From: Pseudescherichia sp039594205 | GTDB taxonomy: Bacteria; Pseudomonadota; Gammaproteobacteria; Enterobacterales; Enterobacteriaceae | DNA: 30,383 bases | Assembly (NCBI GenBank): GCA_039594205.1 | Contig: JBCNNW010000049.1 | Span: 1-30,383, forward strand | Direction of reading: 5' to 3' | Shown here: one piece after another, positions 8,094 to 15,964 of the stretch | How the letters are laid out: every line of letters starts with the position of its first letter | Numbering within the stretch: the stretch's first letter is position 1 | Program-made: the position numbers and the translations under genes | The notes under the pieces: generated by a model | The model's input: only the letters and a program-made list of their open reading frames with translations | The model's database searches: none | What the model was told of the DNA's origin: nothing

Positions 8094-8459
8094 TCAGGCT
8101 CTGGCGTGATGATTGGGACGAACGGAATTGCTGCTCAGCGCAATCAGACCAATCAGGCCGACCACCATTGCTGCGGTAATGAGGTACTGGTGCAACAGTG
8201 CGCCAGCAAAACCAATACCAAACAACACGACAAGGGTGACAATAATCAGGAAAACGCGCGCCCCACGGCGGGATGCGGTACGCAGTAAAAAGGCCAGGAT
8301 CGCCAACAGGACGCTGGCGATGGCCACACCCAGTGCCCCGATAGTGCCGGTGACGCCGGTAAGCGGAGTCAGCCAGGCGTAGAGAGCCACTGCAAAGCCA
8401 ATCACGGCTGACAGCAGTAATAATATACTGCCGAGGCGTGAAGGTTGAGTTTTTAACAT
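8094..8459 (-). CDS. Small four-helix membrane protein, putative anchor subunit of the PQQ dehydrogenase
   Basis: Integral membrane protein of 121 residues with four hydrophobic helices, roughly LGSILLLLSAVIGFAVALYAW, GALGVAIASVLLAILAFLL, VFLIIVTLVVLFGIGFAGALL and LITAAMVVGLIGLIAL, and a basic SRRGAR loop in the middle. ATG at 8459 is chosen because GGAGAGGGG lies 10 nt upstream; a TTG ten codons earlier has no ribosome site. The dehydrogenase gene starts 10 nt after its stop. By position and size it should replace the N-terminal membrane domain of Gcd, or act like SldB of acetic acid bacteria: anchoring, and possibly quinone binding. I cannot see clear sequence motifs shared with either, so the role rests on context. 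A 147-residue frame overlapping it in the same direction is a shadow. Confidence 0.78.
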   Translation of the reverse strand: MLKTQPSRLGSILLLLSAVIGFAVALYAWLTPLTGVTGTIGALGVAIASVLLAILAFLLRTASRRGARVFLIIVTLVVLFGIGFAGALLHQYLITAAMVVGLIGLIALSSNSVRPNHHARA

Positions 8460-8789
8460 ACCAGGAAATCCCCTCTCCAGAATGAACAAAAATCACGATG
8501 AGATAATAGTGGGCTAATGCTGCGGTTATTCACCCAGGGCAACAACAGCGGCATCGCTCACTCAACGTAACTGAGTATAGAAGAAGGTTTTTTTTATGGG
8601 GCATTAAGTTGTGAGTGGCGACGTCTGCTTCTGGCATAACACTTTGTAGACGCCGTTGAGTGAACCGAGCGGGTCCGATCTTCCCGGGTTAAAATCGCAA
8701 AATATTATGCAAGGATTGGCTGGTGTGTAAATATCAACGGAATTTGGTTATTTTAAAATACCTTCTTTAGCCTGGAAGCTATTGCCACG
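8460..8789. other. Divergent intergenic region between the PQQ dehydrogenase operon and an MFS gene
   Basis: These 330 bases hold no supported gene. On the minus strand CTATACT (8580-8574) resembles a -10 element, possibly of the sigma-S type, about 110 nt upstream of the membrane-subunit gene, but no good -35 accompanies it. A 9-bp inverted repeat CACTCAACG (8559-8567)/CGTTGAGTG (8654-8662) and a run of eight or more T near 8588 lie between. The region before the MFS start at 8790 is AT-rich, with TTAAAATA near 8753-8760 as a loose -10 candidate. Confidence 0.4.
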
Positions 8790-10040
8790 ATGAATATGCT
8801 TAGTAAACGAGCTGGTGCTTTTCACTTCATTCCCTTCCGGTATCTCTTTTTTGCTCGCCTGCTTACCGTTCTTGGCAATGGCATTGCACCCATTGCACTG
8901 GCGTTTGCTGTACTGGATATTGGCGGATCGGTGTCCGATCTGGGTATTGTTGTTGCATCGCGTTCCATCTTAAACGTCGTATTCTTGCTAATCGGTGGTG
9001 TATTAGCGGACCGTTACTCACGTAGCAAGGTATTGGTTTATTCTTCAGCTATGGCGGCAGTTTCACAGGCTATTGTCGCATGGACCGTGCTGGATGGCTC
9101 CGCAACGGTGATGAGTCTGGCACTACTTAGTGCCATTAATGGTGCGGCAGCCGGCATCGCACTGCCTGCATCCTCTGCGCTGGTTCCTCAGACTGTGCCG
9201 GTGCAGAATTTGCGTGCAGCCAACGCATTAATCCAGCTCGGTATTTATAGTGGTACGGTGATTGGCGCTTCGCTAGGTGGGATCCTGACAAGTTCTATCG
9301 GACCGGGTTGGGGACTGGTAATTGATGCGTTAGGCTTTGCAGCATCTGCGCCGCTTTATCTTTTAACTCGCGTTACGTCAATCAAAGCAGACTCATCCCA
9401 GGATAATATCCTGCAGGCTTTAAAAGCGGGGTGGAAAGAGTTCGCCAGCCGGCCCTGGGTGTGGTCAGTGGTCGTTCAGTTCACCGTAATCAATGCTGCC
9501 TTTAGTGGGGTGGTGATGGTACTTGGCCCGGTGATTGCTGATGCCACTTTCGGACGAACCCGTTGGGGAGTGATTATTGCTGCGCAAAGCGTTGGCCTGA
9601 TTGCAGGTTCGTTCCTTGCTTTGCGATGGCGTCCTCGCCGCGATCTATTTGTTGGCGTAATGCTGGTTGCATTTTGTGCCGTGCCCATTTTTATGCTTAG
9701 CCAGCCTGCTTCGGCACGATGGCTTATTGCCGCCTTTTTCATAGCGGGGGTCACGTTTGGCCTTTTTGGCGTGGTTTGGGCCCATTCGTTACAAACGCAC
9801 ATCCCACAGGAAAAACTGGCCCGCGTATACGCCTATGATGCTGTAGGTTCGTTTGTGGCCATCCCCTTTGGTGAGCTTGTCGCTGGACCGCTGGCAATAC
9901 AGTATGGGAGTACAAATGTACTTCTGGTTTCAGCGATGGCGGTCGTTGTCGCCACGTTTGGTGCCTGTCTGGTTCCTGCGATTAGGCGGCTCGACAACGC
10001 TGCGCAAGTTAAACAGCACGAGACAGAGAACCTCTCATAA
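8790..10040 (+). CDS. MFS transporter, MFS_3/DHA3 (EntS- and Mef-like) type
   Basis: Twelve-helix inner-membrane antiporter of 416 residues, probably exporting a small molecule with proton exchange. Motif A of the superfamily is visible as GGVLADRYSRSK at 69-80, after the second helix. The N-terminal RYLFFARLLTVLGNGIAPIALAF is the usual start of MFS_3 proteins, the family of the enterobactin exporter EntS and macrolide pumps. The last residues are polar (QVKQHETENLS). GGAAG about 12 nt upstream supports ATG 8790; ATG at 8796 is an alternative. It is alone on the plus strand, with no regulator beside it and no terminator of clear type after it. The substrate cannot be named. Confidence 0.87.
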   Translation: MNMLSKRAGAFHFIPFRYLFFARLLTVLGNGIAPIALAFAVLDIGGSVSDLGIVVASRSILNVVFLLIGGVLADRYSRSKVLVYSSAMAAVSQAIVAWTVLDGSATVMSLALLSAINGAAAGIALPASSALVPQTVPVQNLRAANALIQLGIYSGTVIGASLGGILTSSIGPGWGLVIDALGFAASAPLYLLTRVTSIKADSSQDNILQALKAGWKEFASRPWVWSVVVQFTVINAAFSGVVMVLGPVIADATFGRTRWGVIIAAQSVGLIAGSFLALRWRPRRDLFVGVMLVAFCAVPIFMLSQPASARWLIAAFFIAGVTFGLFGVVWAHSLQTHIPQEKLARVYAYDAVGSFVAIPFGELVAGPLAIQYGSTNVLLVSAMAVVVATFGACLVPAIRRLDNAAQVKQHETENLS

Positions 10041-10152
10041 CATGGCGGTAAATATCCCCACTATCGCATTACCGGCTTGCTCGCCCATGCGCCGAATAGA
10101 ACATCACCAATATAAATAAGTGGTGCTGGTATTTGTTGAACGATAAAGGTTT

Positions 10153-10173
10153 GGCAGACATGTCACGTCTGCC
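10153..10173. other. Hairpin between convergent MFS genes
   Basis: Inverted repeat GGCAGAC/GTCTGCC with a 7-nt loop that touches the last base of the stop codon of the minus-strand Bcr/CflA gene. T-tracts on both sides are poor, so it is at best a weak terminator for the two convergent genes. The 100 bases before it hold no gene. Confidence 0.3.
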
Positions 10174-11390
10174 TATTCCTGATGATGAGACGAGTTGTTG
10201 TTCAGCGCGGTAAGCGTACCATGCACATGCTTACTGCACCGCCACGCCACGGCTGCCAGCACGGCGCCAACAATCATCATCGCACTCAACGCAAGCTTCT
10301 CGTTTACCGGCAGAGCCATCGCCAGTAAACCGGCAGAGGAACCACCCGCCATCTGAATAAATCCTGCCAGCGCCGACGCAACTCCCGCCTGCTGCTTATA
10401 AGGTTCCAGCGCATAGCTGGTAGCGGGGCCGACCGTAAAGGCCAGACCGGCCACTGAGATAGCCACCGGAAGCATATATAACGCCCAGCTTGTTTGCATC
10501 TCTGTCGGGAAGAGGGCCATGCCTGCCAGCATCGTCAACGCACCACAGGCCATTGCCAGACTGCCAAACGCCAGACAGATGGGCCGACCAAGCTTGCGGA
10601 TGATTTTATTGACCAGCACGCTGACCAGCATGATCCAGAAACCGTTAGCGCCAAAGGCTATGGAGAACTGCAGGGCAGAGAGTTTGCCTTCGGTCATTAG
10701 CACCTGCGGAGCCAGCGACACGTAGGTCAGCACCATACCCATTGCACCCGCATTCGCAAACGTAAAGGCAAGGAAGCGGGGTTCACGCAGGAGTCTGGCA
10801 TACTGGACAAGCGGAACGCCTTTGACCTTCTGCGTGCCGGCTGGACGTGTTTCAGGCAGGAAACGCAGGATCATCAGGCCAATGACCAGCACATAGCTGG
10901 CCAGAAACCAGAAGGGGGCACGCCAGCCAAACGTATCGGCCAGCAAACCGCCCAGCATCGGTGCCAGCGCCGGGACAATATTCAGGGCGCCGTTGAGGAA
11001 ACCGTAAGCTCGGGCCGCTTCATCACCTTCAAGGCGATCCCTGACGCCACTAAACGCCACTACGGCGGTACAGCAGACCGCGCAACCCTGAACAATACGT
11101 GCGCTAAGGAACTGCGGCCAGCCGGTGGCAGTGGCTGCCAGAATACTGCCCAGCAGATAAAGCAGGATCCCGGCTATAGCTACAGGTTTGCGGCCAAAAT
11201 TATCTACCAAAGGACCCGCAACGATCTGACCTAAACCCATGACCAGCAAAAACAGAGGAATGGTGGTCTGGATCGTAGTGACTGGCGTGTTCAGCCCCTG
11301 CGCAATGTCTGGCAGGGTAGGCAGGTAGAGGTCAATACCCAGCGGACCCAGCAGCACCAGGCTGAGTAAAAGAAGCGTAAATTTTTGCAT
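10173..11390 (-). CDS. Bcr/CflA-family MFS drug efflux transporter
   Basis: Twelve-helix proton-driven exporter of 405 residues. The opening LLGPLGIDLYLPTLPDIAQ is typical of Bcr/CflA proteins, and motif A appears as GPLVDNFGRKPV at 59-70. Central RIVQGCAVCCTAVVAFSGVRD and GALNIVPALAPMLGG blocks match the family. The ATG at 11390 (MQKFTLL...) is chosen because the hydrophobic first helix begins there; a GTG at 11426 and an ATG at 11405 would add a basic tail, and none has a convincing ribosome site. The MscS-type gene ends 160 nt upstream on the same strand, so co-transcription is possible. E. coli Bcr and YdhC are relatives but not the same gene. Substrates unknown; bicyclomycin, chloramphenicol or amino acids such as cysteine are known for family members. 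Confidence 0.87.
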   Translation of the reverse strand: MQKFTLLLLSLVLLGPLGIDLYLPTLPDIAQGLNTPVTTIQTTIPLFLLVMGLGQIVAGPLVDNFGRKPVAIAGILLYLLGSILAATATGWPQFLSARIVQGCAVCCTAVVAFSGVRDRLEGDEAARAYGFLNGALNIVPALAPMLGGLLADTFGWRAPFWFLASYVLVIGLMILRFLPETRPAGTQKVKGVPLVQYARLLREPRFLAFTFANAGAMGMVLTYVSLAPQVLMTEGKLSALQFSIAFGANGFWIMLVSVLVNKIIRKLGRPICLAFGSLAMACGALTMLAGMALFPTEMQTSWALYMLPVAISVAGLAFTVGPATSYALEPYKQQAGVASALAGFIQMAGGSSAGLLAMALPVNEKLALSAMMIVGAVLAAVAWRCSKHVHGTLTALNNNSSHHQE

Positions 11391-11533
11391 CGTGCGTGGC
11401 GGCATCCGTATAAAAGCAAGCCGCACAGATTATCGACTACCGCAGAAAAAGAAAAGAGGGAAGTCAGTAGATCGCTCAGCGCCACCCTCTCTTCAATGCG
11501 TTCACGCCGGTCCGTTGCCTTTTCTTTTTTCAT
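11291..11533 (-). CDS. Possible upstream ORF overlapping the Bcr/CflA start
   Basis: An 80-codon frame starts 17 nt after the MscS-type stop, with a highly charged opening (MKKEKATDRRERIEERVALS), then a hydrophobic stretch, and runs about 100 nt into the Bcr/CflA gene in another frame. A weak AGG lies 5 nt before the ATG. Its overlap with the poorly initiated transporter start would allow translational coupling. The part inside the transporter gene looks like shadow sequence (many Cys, Trp and Arg), so a functional protein is doubtful. Confidence 0.18.
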   Translation of the reverse strand: MKKEKATDRRERIEERVALSDLLTSLFSFSAVVDNLCGLLLYGCRHARCKNLRFFYSAWCCWVRWVLTSTCLPCQTLRRG

Positions 11534-11550
11534 GACTGCCTGTCATACAA

Positions 11551-12627
11551 TCACTCACTCCCGGAGGTACCGGGACCCGTCAGCGTAGCCCTTACCTGAG
11601 GAAGACTCTGCGGGTAATTTTGTTGAATAAACTCAATCATTTTTTCCCGCACGTAACAGCGTAAATCGAAGGCCGTGGGGGAATTTTGTGCCGTCATTAA
11701 CAATCTGATGGTCATTGTCTTTTCAGTTGTATCGGTAACCTGAAGTACCTGAGTTTGTTGATCCCAAAGTCTTGTCTCACTGAGCACCTTCTCAAAGTGT
11801 TTTCGCAGAGGCTCTAAAGGCATGGAATAATCCACATACAGAAACACAGAGCCTAAAATTTGGGCATTATTACGCGTCCAGTTTTGGAATGGATTTTCTG
11901 TGAAGTAGGTAATCGGCAAGACCAGTCGGCGCAGATCCCAGAGGCGCACCACAACATAGGTCAGGTTTATCTCTTCAATCCAGCCCCACTCTTTTTCAAC
12001 CACCACAGCATCATCGATTTTTATGGGTTGCGTAAACGCTATCTGAATTCCGGCAAACAAATTGACAAGCGATTTCTGCAGAGCGAAACCAATTATTATT
12101 CCGGCAACCCCGGCACCGGCCAGGATGGTGGTGCCGAATTTACGAACGCCAGGGAAACTCAGCAAAATCAGTGAAACACAGAACGTCACAAGTACAACAA
12201 TAGCGACTTTCTTGACATACATTATCTGCGTGCGAATTTTGCGGGCGCGAAGGTTATTAGAGATATTAATGTCGTAACGTATGAAAAGCATATCCTGCGC
12301 AACATTGATCAATCGAATCAGGATTGAGCAGAACGACAGTATAATAAATATATTAGTTGTAGTTGTAATAAAAAGAAAATATTCAGGCTGAATATGGACA
12401 TAGTTAACGCCTACGCGAATTAACAGCAGGGGGATAAAAAGGAACATCGATCCGCGCAGATGTTTCTCAAGTGATTTGAATAACTTTCTGTCACGACCCT
12501 GCCAGTATCGTATAAATTGGAGCAGGATAAATCTCGCGAGGAAACCCACCGCCAGCGAAAGTGTTACGACCAATACAGCAGGCACCCAGGCCGGCGCGAC
12601 AGATAACTCACCAAATAAAAAAGACAT
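11551..12627 (-). CDS. MscS-family mechanosensitive ion channel
   Basis: Inner-membrane channel of 358 residues that should open on membrane tension and relieve osmotic stress. Helices are visible at about 14-39, 61-77, 83-109 and 136-159, followed by the pore-lining helix with the Gly/Ala pattern FGTTILAGAGVAGIIIGFALQKSLVNLFAGI (164-194) and the beta domain ending in NPFQNWTRN (245-253). The C-terminal cytoplasmic domain extends to residue 358. It is neither E. coli MscS (286 residues) nor a large MscK-type protein. AAGGGG 6 nt before the ATG supports the start. Nucleotide composition is AT-rich. The Bcr/CflA gene follows on the same strand and may share the transcript. Confidence 0.88.
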   Translation of the reverse strand: MSFLFGELSVAPAWVPAVLVVTLSLAVGFLARFILLQFIRYWQGRDRKLFKSLEKHLRGSMFLFIPLLLIRVGVNYVHIQPEYFLFITTTTNIFIILSFCSILIRLINVAQDMLFIRYDINISNNLRARKIRTQIMYVKKVAIVVLVTFCVSLILLSFPGVRKFGTTILAGAGVAGIIIGFALQKSLVNLFAGIQIAFTQPIKIDDAVVVEKEWGWIEEINLTYVVVRLWDLRRLVLPITYFTENPFQNWTRNNAQILGSVFLYVDYSMPLEPLRKHFEKVLSETRLWDQQTQVLQVTDTTEKTMTIRLLMTAQNSPTAFDLRCYVREKMIEFIQQNYPQSLPQVRATLTGPGTSGSE

Positions 12628-12963
12628 TCGTTCCCCTTAAATCCTGCCAGAACCCTGTATTATTAGTTGGGTAAAAAATGAGTATGCTTACCCATGAAGC
12701 CATTGAATATATTAGCCTGCTTTACGCGCATTATTAGAAGAAAAGGATGAAAATCGGGCCTGTAAAACTCAGCGAGGATGTGTAACCGGGTGAGCAGTAA
12801 CGGATCTTCAAACTCCTGTGTCCGTCATTTATGCTGCCCCGAGTCGTTCATCTATACTGACTCGTGCAGTGGTTAGTTGCATACGAGGCCACGTAACGTT
12901 AATCACCTTACACCCAAATAAAGTTTTCCTCATAAAAAACTTTACTTATCAGGGATATAACCA
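12628..12963. other. Divergent intergenic region between the MscS-type and DUF4126 genes
   Basis: These 336 bases hold no supported gene; the longest frame I noted is a 20-codon one from 12675 without a ribosome site. GGGTAA (12669-12674)/TTACCC (12688-12693) is an inverted repeat near the MscS-type promoter side. CTATACT at 12852-12858 resembles a sigma-S -10 element that would give a leader of about 100 nt before the DUF4126 gene. Confidence 0.4.
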
Positions 12964-13437
12964 ATGAAAATAACCCGTTTCGTTTATTCCGCCTTAATTG
13001 GCCTTGTTGCCAGCTGCCGTTCGATGACGCCGATGGCAGCCATCGCTGCGGCGCGCATTACCCGGCGTGATACACCGGGCAGACTCTTACTGCTGGACCG
13101 TCCGCTGTTCAAATACGGCGCATTAGCAATGGGTGTAGGTGAGCTGTTGGGCGACAAGATGAAGTCAGCGCCAGACCGCACCGTATTTTTGGGTTTGTCT
13201 GCACGCGTGGCCAGTGCAGGAATTGCGGGCGCCGCGTTAGCACCCAGCGGGAAAGAAAAAGCCGGGGCAGCCATCGCTGTCTCTACCGCTGTGCCACTTG
13301 CCTATGCAACGCTTGCGGCGCGCAAAAAAGCCATGGCAGAAGTGGGGCAGACCAGGAGTGGCCTGGTTGAGGATACGCTCATCGTCGCTATTGGCGCCGC
13401 GGTGGTGTATCTCGCTACGCGCCCAAAACGTATGTAA
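12964..13437 (+). CDS. DUF4126 family membrane protein
   Basis: Hydrophobic protein of 157 residues with no assigned function. The family pattern is visible: a first helix followed by CRSMTPMAA (18-26), the conserved GELLGDKMKSAPDRT (59-73), a Gly/Ala-rich helix RVASAGIAGAALAPSG, a third helix and a last one (AIGAAVVYLATRPKRM). The Cys at position 18 falls where family members usually have Gly-Leu-Arg-Ser, so it is not treated as a lipobox. AGGGA about 9 nt upstream supports ATG 12964. It is monocistronic, divergent from the MscS-type channel gene. A possible stationary-phase -10 element lies 100 nt upstream, which would fit a stress role, but this is weak inference. Confidence 0.82.
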   Translation: MKITRFVYSALIGLVASCRSMTPMAAIAAARITRRDTPGRLLLLDRPLFKYGALAMGVGELLGDKMKSAPDRTVFLGLSARVASAGIAGAALAPSGKEKAGAAIAVSTAVPLAYATLAARKKAMAEVGQTRSGLVEDTLIVAIGAAVVYLATRPKRM

Positions 13438-13618
13438 ACGCACTCAGCCACTCAAAGAGTGGACCCGGCAAGCATTATGAAAGCATCAGTAACTGCTTTC
13501 GGCATATTGCGAACCACCAGCTAAAACGGTTAGTGGTTCACTCTTCGTAACTGACGCTGGAAAACCAGCCGGGTTTTCGTCGCTCTTGTGTCAGCAACGG
13601 GCAAGCCGGTTTGCAAAT
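13438..13618. other. Gene-free stretch with three small hairpins
   Basis: CCACTC-AAA-GAGTGG (13448-13462) follows the DUF4126 stop directly. GAACCAC (13511-13517) pairs with GTGGTTC (13533-13539). GCTGG-AAAA-CCAGC (13556-13569) is followed by CGGGTTTT and is the best candidate plus-strand terminator. No coding frame is convincing. Confidence 0.35.
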
Positions 13619-13621
13619 AAT

Positions 13622-13646
13622 AAAAAGGGAGCCTTTCGGCTCCCTT
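13622..13646 (-). terminator. Rho-independent terminator of fhuE
   Basis: On the minus strand a 9-bp stem AAGGGAGCC/GGCTCCCTT with a GAAA tetraloop runs into TTTTTATTATT, 17 nt after the fhuE stop. Arms and tail resemble the ptsG terminator at 1351. Confidence 0.92.
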
Positions 13647-13662
13647 CTTCACATCACTGCTA

Positions 13663-15861
13663 TCAGAAACTGTAGTTAGCGCTGACAGAGAAGTTACGCG
13701 GCTCGCCATAGACGATGGTGCGGCTGTCGATGTCGGTCTCGTAGGATTTGTCGAACAGGTTGTCGACGTTAGCCTGCAGAGAGAACGCTTTGGTGACCTG
13801 ATAGCGGGCAAACAGATCCACCAGCGCATAGCTACCCTGTTCAGCGCGCAGCGTACCGTCGGCAACGGCAACGTTAGACCAGACGCGGTTTTGCCAGTTG
13901 ACGCCGCCGCCAACGGTCAGATCCTGAATTGCTGGCAGACGGTAGCTGGTGAACATCTTCACGCTGGTACGCGGCAGGTTCGGGTTAACCGCGTCGCCTT
14001 CGGCATCGTTCGCTACGTAGCGGGTTGCGCCAAAGGTCATCTGCCAGTTATCGGTCAGCGCGCCGTTGATCTCAAACTCAACGCCTTTACTCACCGTGCC
14101 ATCCGCTTCGCGATAGGCGGTTTCGCCGTTGCTGCCCGGGATGATCACACCGGTCGACTGCGCCAGATGATCCTGCTCAATACGGAACACGGCGAGCGAG
14201 GTAGTCAGTCGGCTGTTCATCCAGTCAGCTTTCACACCCGCCTCGTAGTTGTTGCCGGTGATCGGCGACAGATACTTGCTCTGTATGTCACGCTGGGTCT
14301 GCGGCTTGAAGATCGAGGTATAGCTGGCGTAGGTAGACCAGCTGTCGTTGATATCAAACACCACGCCCGCGTAAGGAGAGGTGTTGTTCTTCTCCATCTG
14401 CTGGTTCAGCGTATCAAGATTGTACTTGGTATAGCGTGCGCCAAGGATCAGGTGCAGCGGATCCGCCAGAGAGATGCGGGTCGCGGCATAGACTGATTTC
14501 TGGTGGATGGTGTCATCCTGGGCCAGGCTCAGCGGGTTCCAGTTGGTCTGCGGGAAGTTGCCGTTATAGTCAGCATAGTTACCCAGCTGGGTATCGCCGA
14601 TGTTCTCCCATGAGCTGTAGTAGATGTTGTTCTGGCGACTGTAGTTGGTCCCGATCATCAGCTCATGCTGGCGGCCAAACAGATCGTAAGAGCCGTTGGC
14701 GAAGGTATCAATAGCGTCCACTTTACGTTTGCCGGTGTTGTAACCGGTGCCGCCAACATACGGGTAGGAGGCGCCATACGGGCTGACCATCAGACCGGTA
14801 GTGCGATCAACCTGTCCATCCAGATAGAGCTGCTTACTGTCGAGTTCCTGTTCGGTATGGGTGCCGTTAACGGTCAGCTGCCAGTTGTCACCCAGCTTTT
14901 GCTTCAGGGTCGCAAAGGTACGCTCGGACTTTTTATCCACATAGGCCCACTCTGGTGCGGTGCTGTAGCTGCGGTCCGGATTGACGCGGCCGCCGTCGGT
15001 ATACCAGCGTGGAATGCCGCCCCAGGTAGGACTGTTGGCATTGGTATCCTGGTAGTCATAGCCAACGGAGAAGGTGGTCGCATCGGTCAAATCAACATCC
15101 AGCACGCCGTAGAAGAATTTTTTCTCCTGGCTGTAGCGGTCAAGCCAGCTATCGTTGTGCTGGTAGCCTGAGACCATGCGGCCACGGATGCGACCGTCGT
15201 CGGTCAGCGGGGTAGAGAGATCGGCCACGTAGCGCTGCTTGTTCCAGCTGCCGTACTCGGCAGAGACGTTCCCTACAAATTCACGGCTGTCGGCGTGTTT
15301 ACGCACCATGTTAATGGCGGCGGATGGGTTACCGGAGCCGGTGGTCAGGCCGTTGGCACCGCGAACCACTTCAATCCGCTCGTACAGCGCGGTATCAGAG
15401 AGGGCATCGCCCATATTCCAGCGGGTCTCAAACAGGGTCGGAATACCGTCGACCATAAAGTTATCGATCTCAAAACCGCGGGAGTAAAAGTTGGTGCGCT
15501 CAGAATCCGTCGCGCTTTGGGTAATACCGGTGGTGCTCTTCAGCACGTCGCCGAGGGACTCCAGCTTCTGATCCTGCATACGCTGTTTGCTGATGATGCT
15601 TACGGACTGCGGGATGTCACGCGGAACCAGCAGCATTTTGGTACCGGAGGTGGTGGTCTTAACGCTGTAGTCCTGACTCTCTTCATCGGCATAGCTGCTG
15701 GCTGCGGAGCCATCAACGATAACGGTATCGCCGCTGGTGGTGTCCGGGGTAGCGGCAAAAGCCGCGGCAGGCGCAAGTGCAAAGGCAATACAGACTGCCA
15801 GCAGTGACGGAGCGGCAGCAGGTGGACAGTGTCCATCCCTGGCGTGAACGGTGAAAGACAT
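13663..15861 (-). CDS. fhuE: TonB-dependent ferric coprogen/rhodotorulate receptor FhuE
   Basis: Outer-membrane beta-barrel receptor that imports ferric coprogen, ferrioxamine B and rhodotorulate with TonB-ExbBD energy. The protein of 732 residues has a signal peptide ending AAAFA (about residue 36), a TonB-box-like DTVIV near the mature N terminus, a plug domain (RDIPQSVSIISKQRM), and a barrel closing with a terminal Phe (ANYSF). Long blocks match E. coli FhuE, which is 729 residues. ATG 15861 is chosen because AAAAGGG lies 6 nt upstream; a TTG six codons earlier has no such site. It lies next to hinT as in E. coli, but its other neighbour, ptsG, is 12 kb away here. Iron control by Fur is known for E. 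coli fhuE; a candidate 19-bp palindrome lies upstream. Confidence 0.96.
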   Translation of the reverse strand: MSFTVHARDGHCPPAAAPSLLAVCIAFALAPAAAFAATPDTTSGDTVIVDGSAASSYADEESQDYSVKTTTSGTKMLLVPRDIPQSVSIISKQRMQDQKLESLGDVLKSTTGITQSATDSERTNFYSRGFEIDNFMVDGIPTLFETRWNMGDALSDTALYERIEVVRGANGLTTGSGNPSAAINMVRKHADSREFVGNVSAEYGSWNKQRYVADLSTPLTDDGRIRGRMVSGYQHNDSWLDRYSQEKKFFYGVLDVDLTDATTFSVGYDYQDTNANSPTWGGIPRWYTDGGRVNPDRSYSTAPEWAYVDKKSERTFATLKQKLGDNWQLTVNGTHTEQELDSKQLYLDGQVDRTTGLMVSPYGASYPYVGGTGYNTGKRKVDAIDTFANGSYDLFGRQHELMIGTNYSRQNNIYYSSWENIGDTQLGNYADYNGNFPQTNWNPLSLAQDDTIHQKSVYAATRISLADPLHLILGARYTKYNLDTLNQQMEKNNTSPYAGVVFDINDSWSTYASYTSIFKPQTQRDIQSKYLSPITGNNYEAGVKADWMNSRLTTSLAVFRIEQDHLAQSTGVIIPGSNGETAYREADGTVSKGVEFEINGALTDNWQMTFGATRYVANDAEGDAVNPNLPRTSVKMFTSYRLPAIQDLTVGGGVNWQNRVWSNVAVADGTLRAEQGSYALVDLFARYQVTKAFSLQANVDNLFDKSYETDIDSRTIVYGEPRNFSVSANYSF

Positions 15862-15964
15862 GGTAAACCCTTTTCGCAAGTTTAAGAGTGCGCTCTGACC
15901 GATACGTTGCCGATGTCGAGCGTGCTGTGTTTGTTCTCATGTTGCAATTGCGCATGAAAATGCA

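Noticed and set aside
8053..8496. 147-codon minus-strand frame
   Set aside because: Overlaps the four-helix protein in another frame; Arg/Trp/Cys-rich composition is typical of a shadow, and it lacks the ribosome site used at 8459.
12964..13437. Lipoprotein reading of the DUF4126 protein because of Cys18
   Set aside because: The Cys sits in the conserved position of the family's first helix end, followed by Arg-Ser rather than a lipobox context.
1377..13618. Prophage or integrative element
   Set aside because: No integrase, tRNA, attachment repeat, phage or conjugation gene is visible; the only shared edge sequence is a terminator stem.
13891..15171. Several plus-strand frames of 80-200 codons
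   Set aside because: Antisense shadows of fhuE, mirroring its codon pattern.
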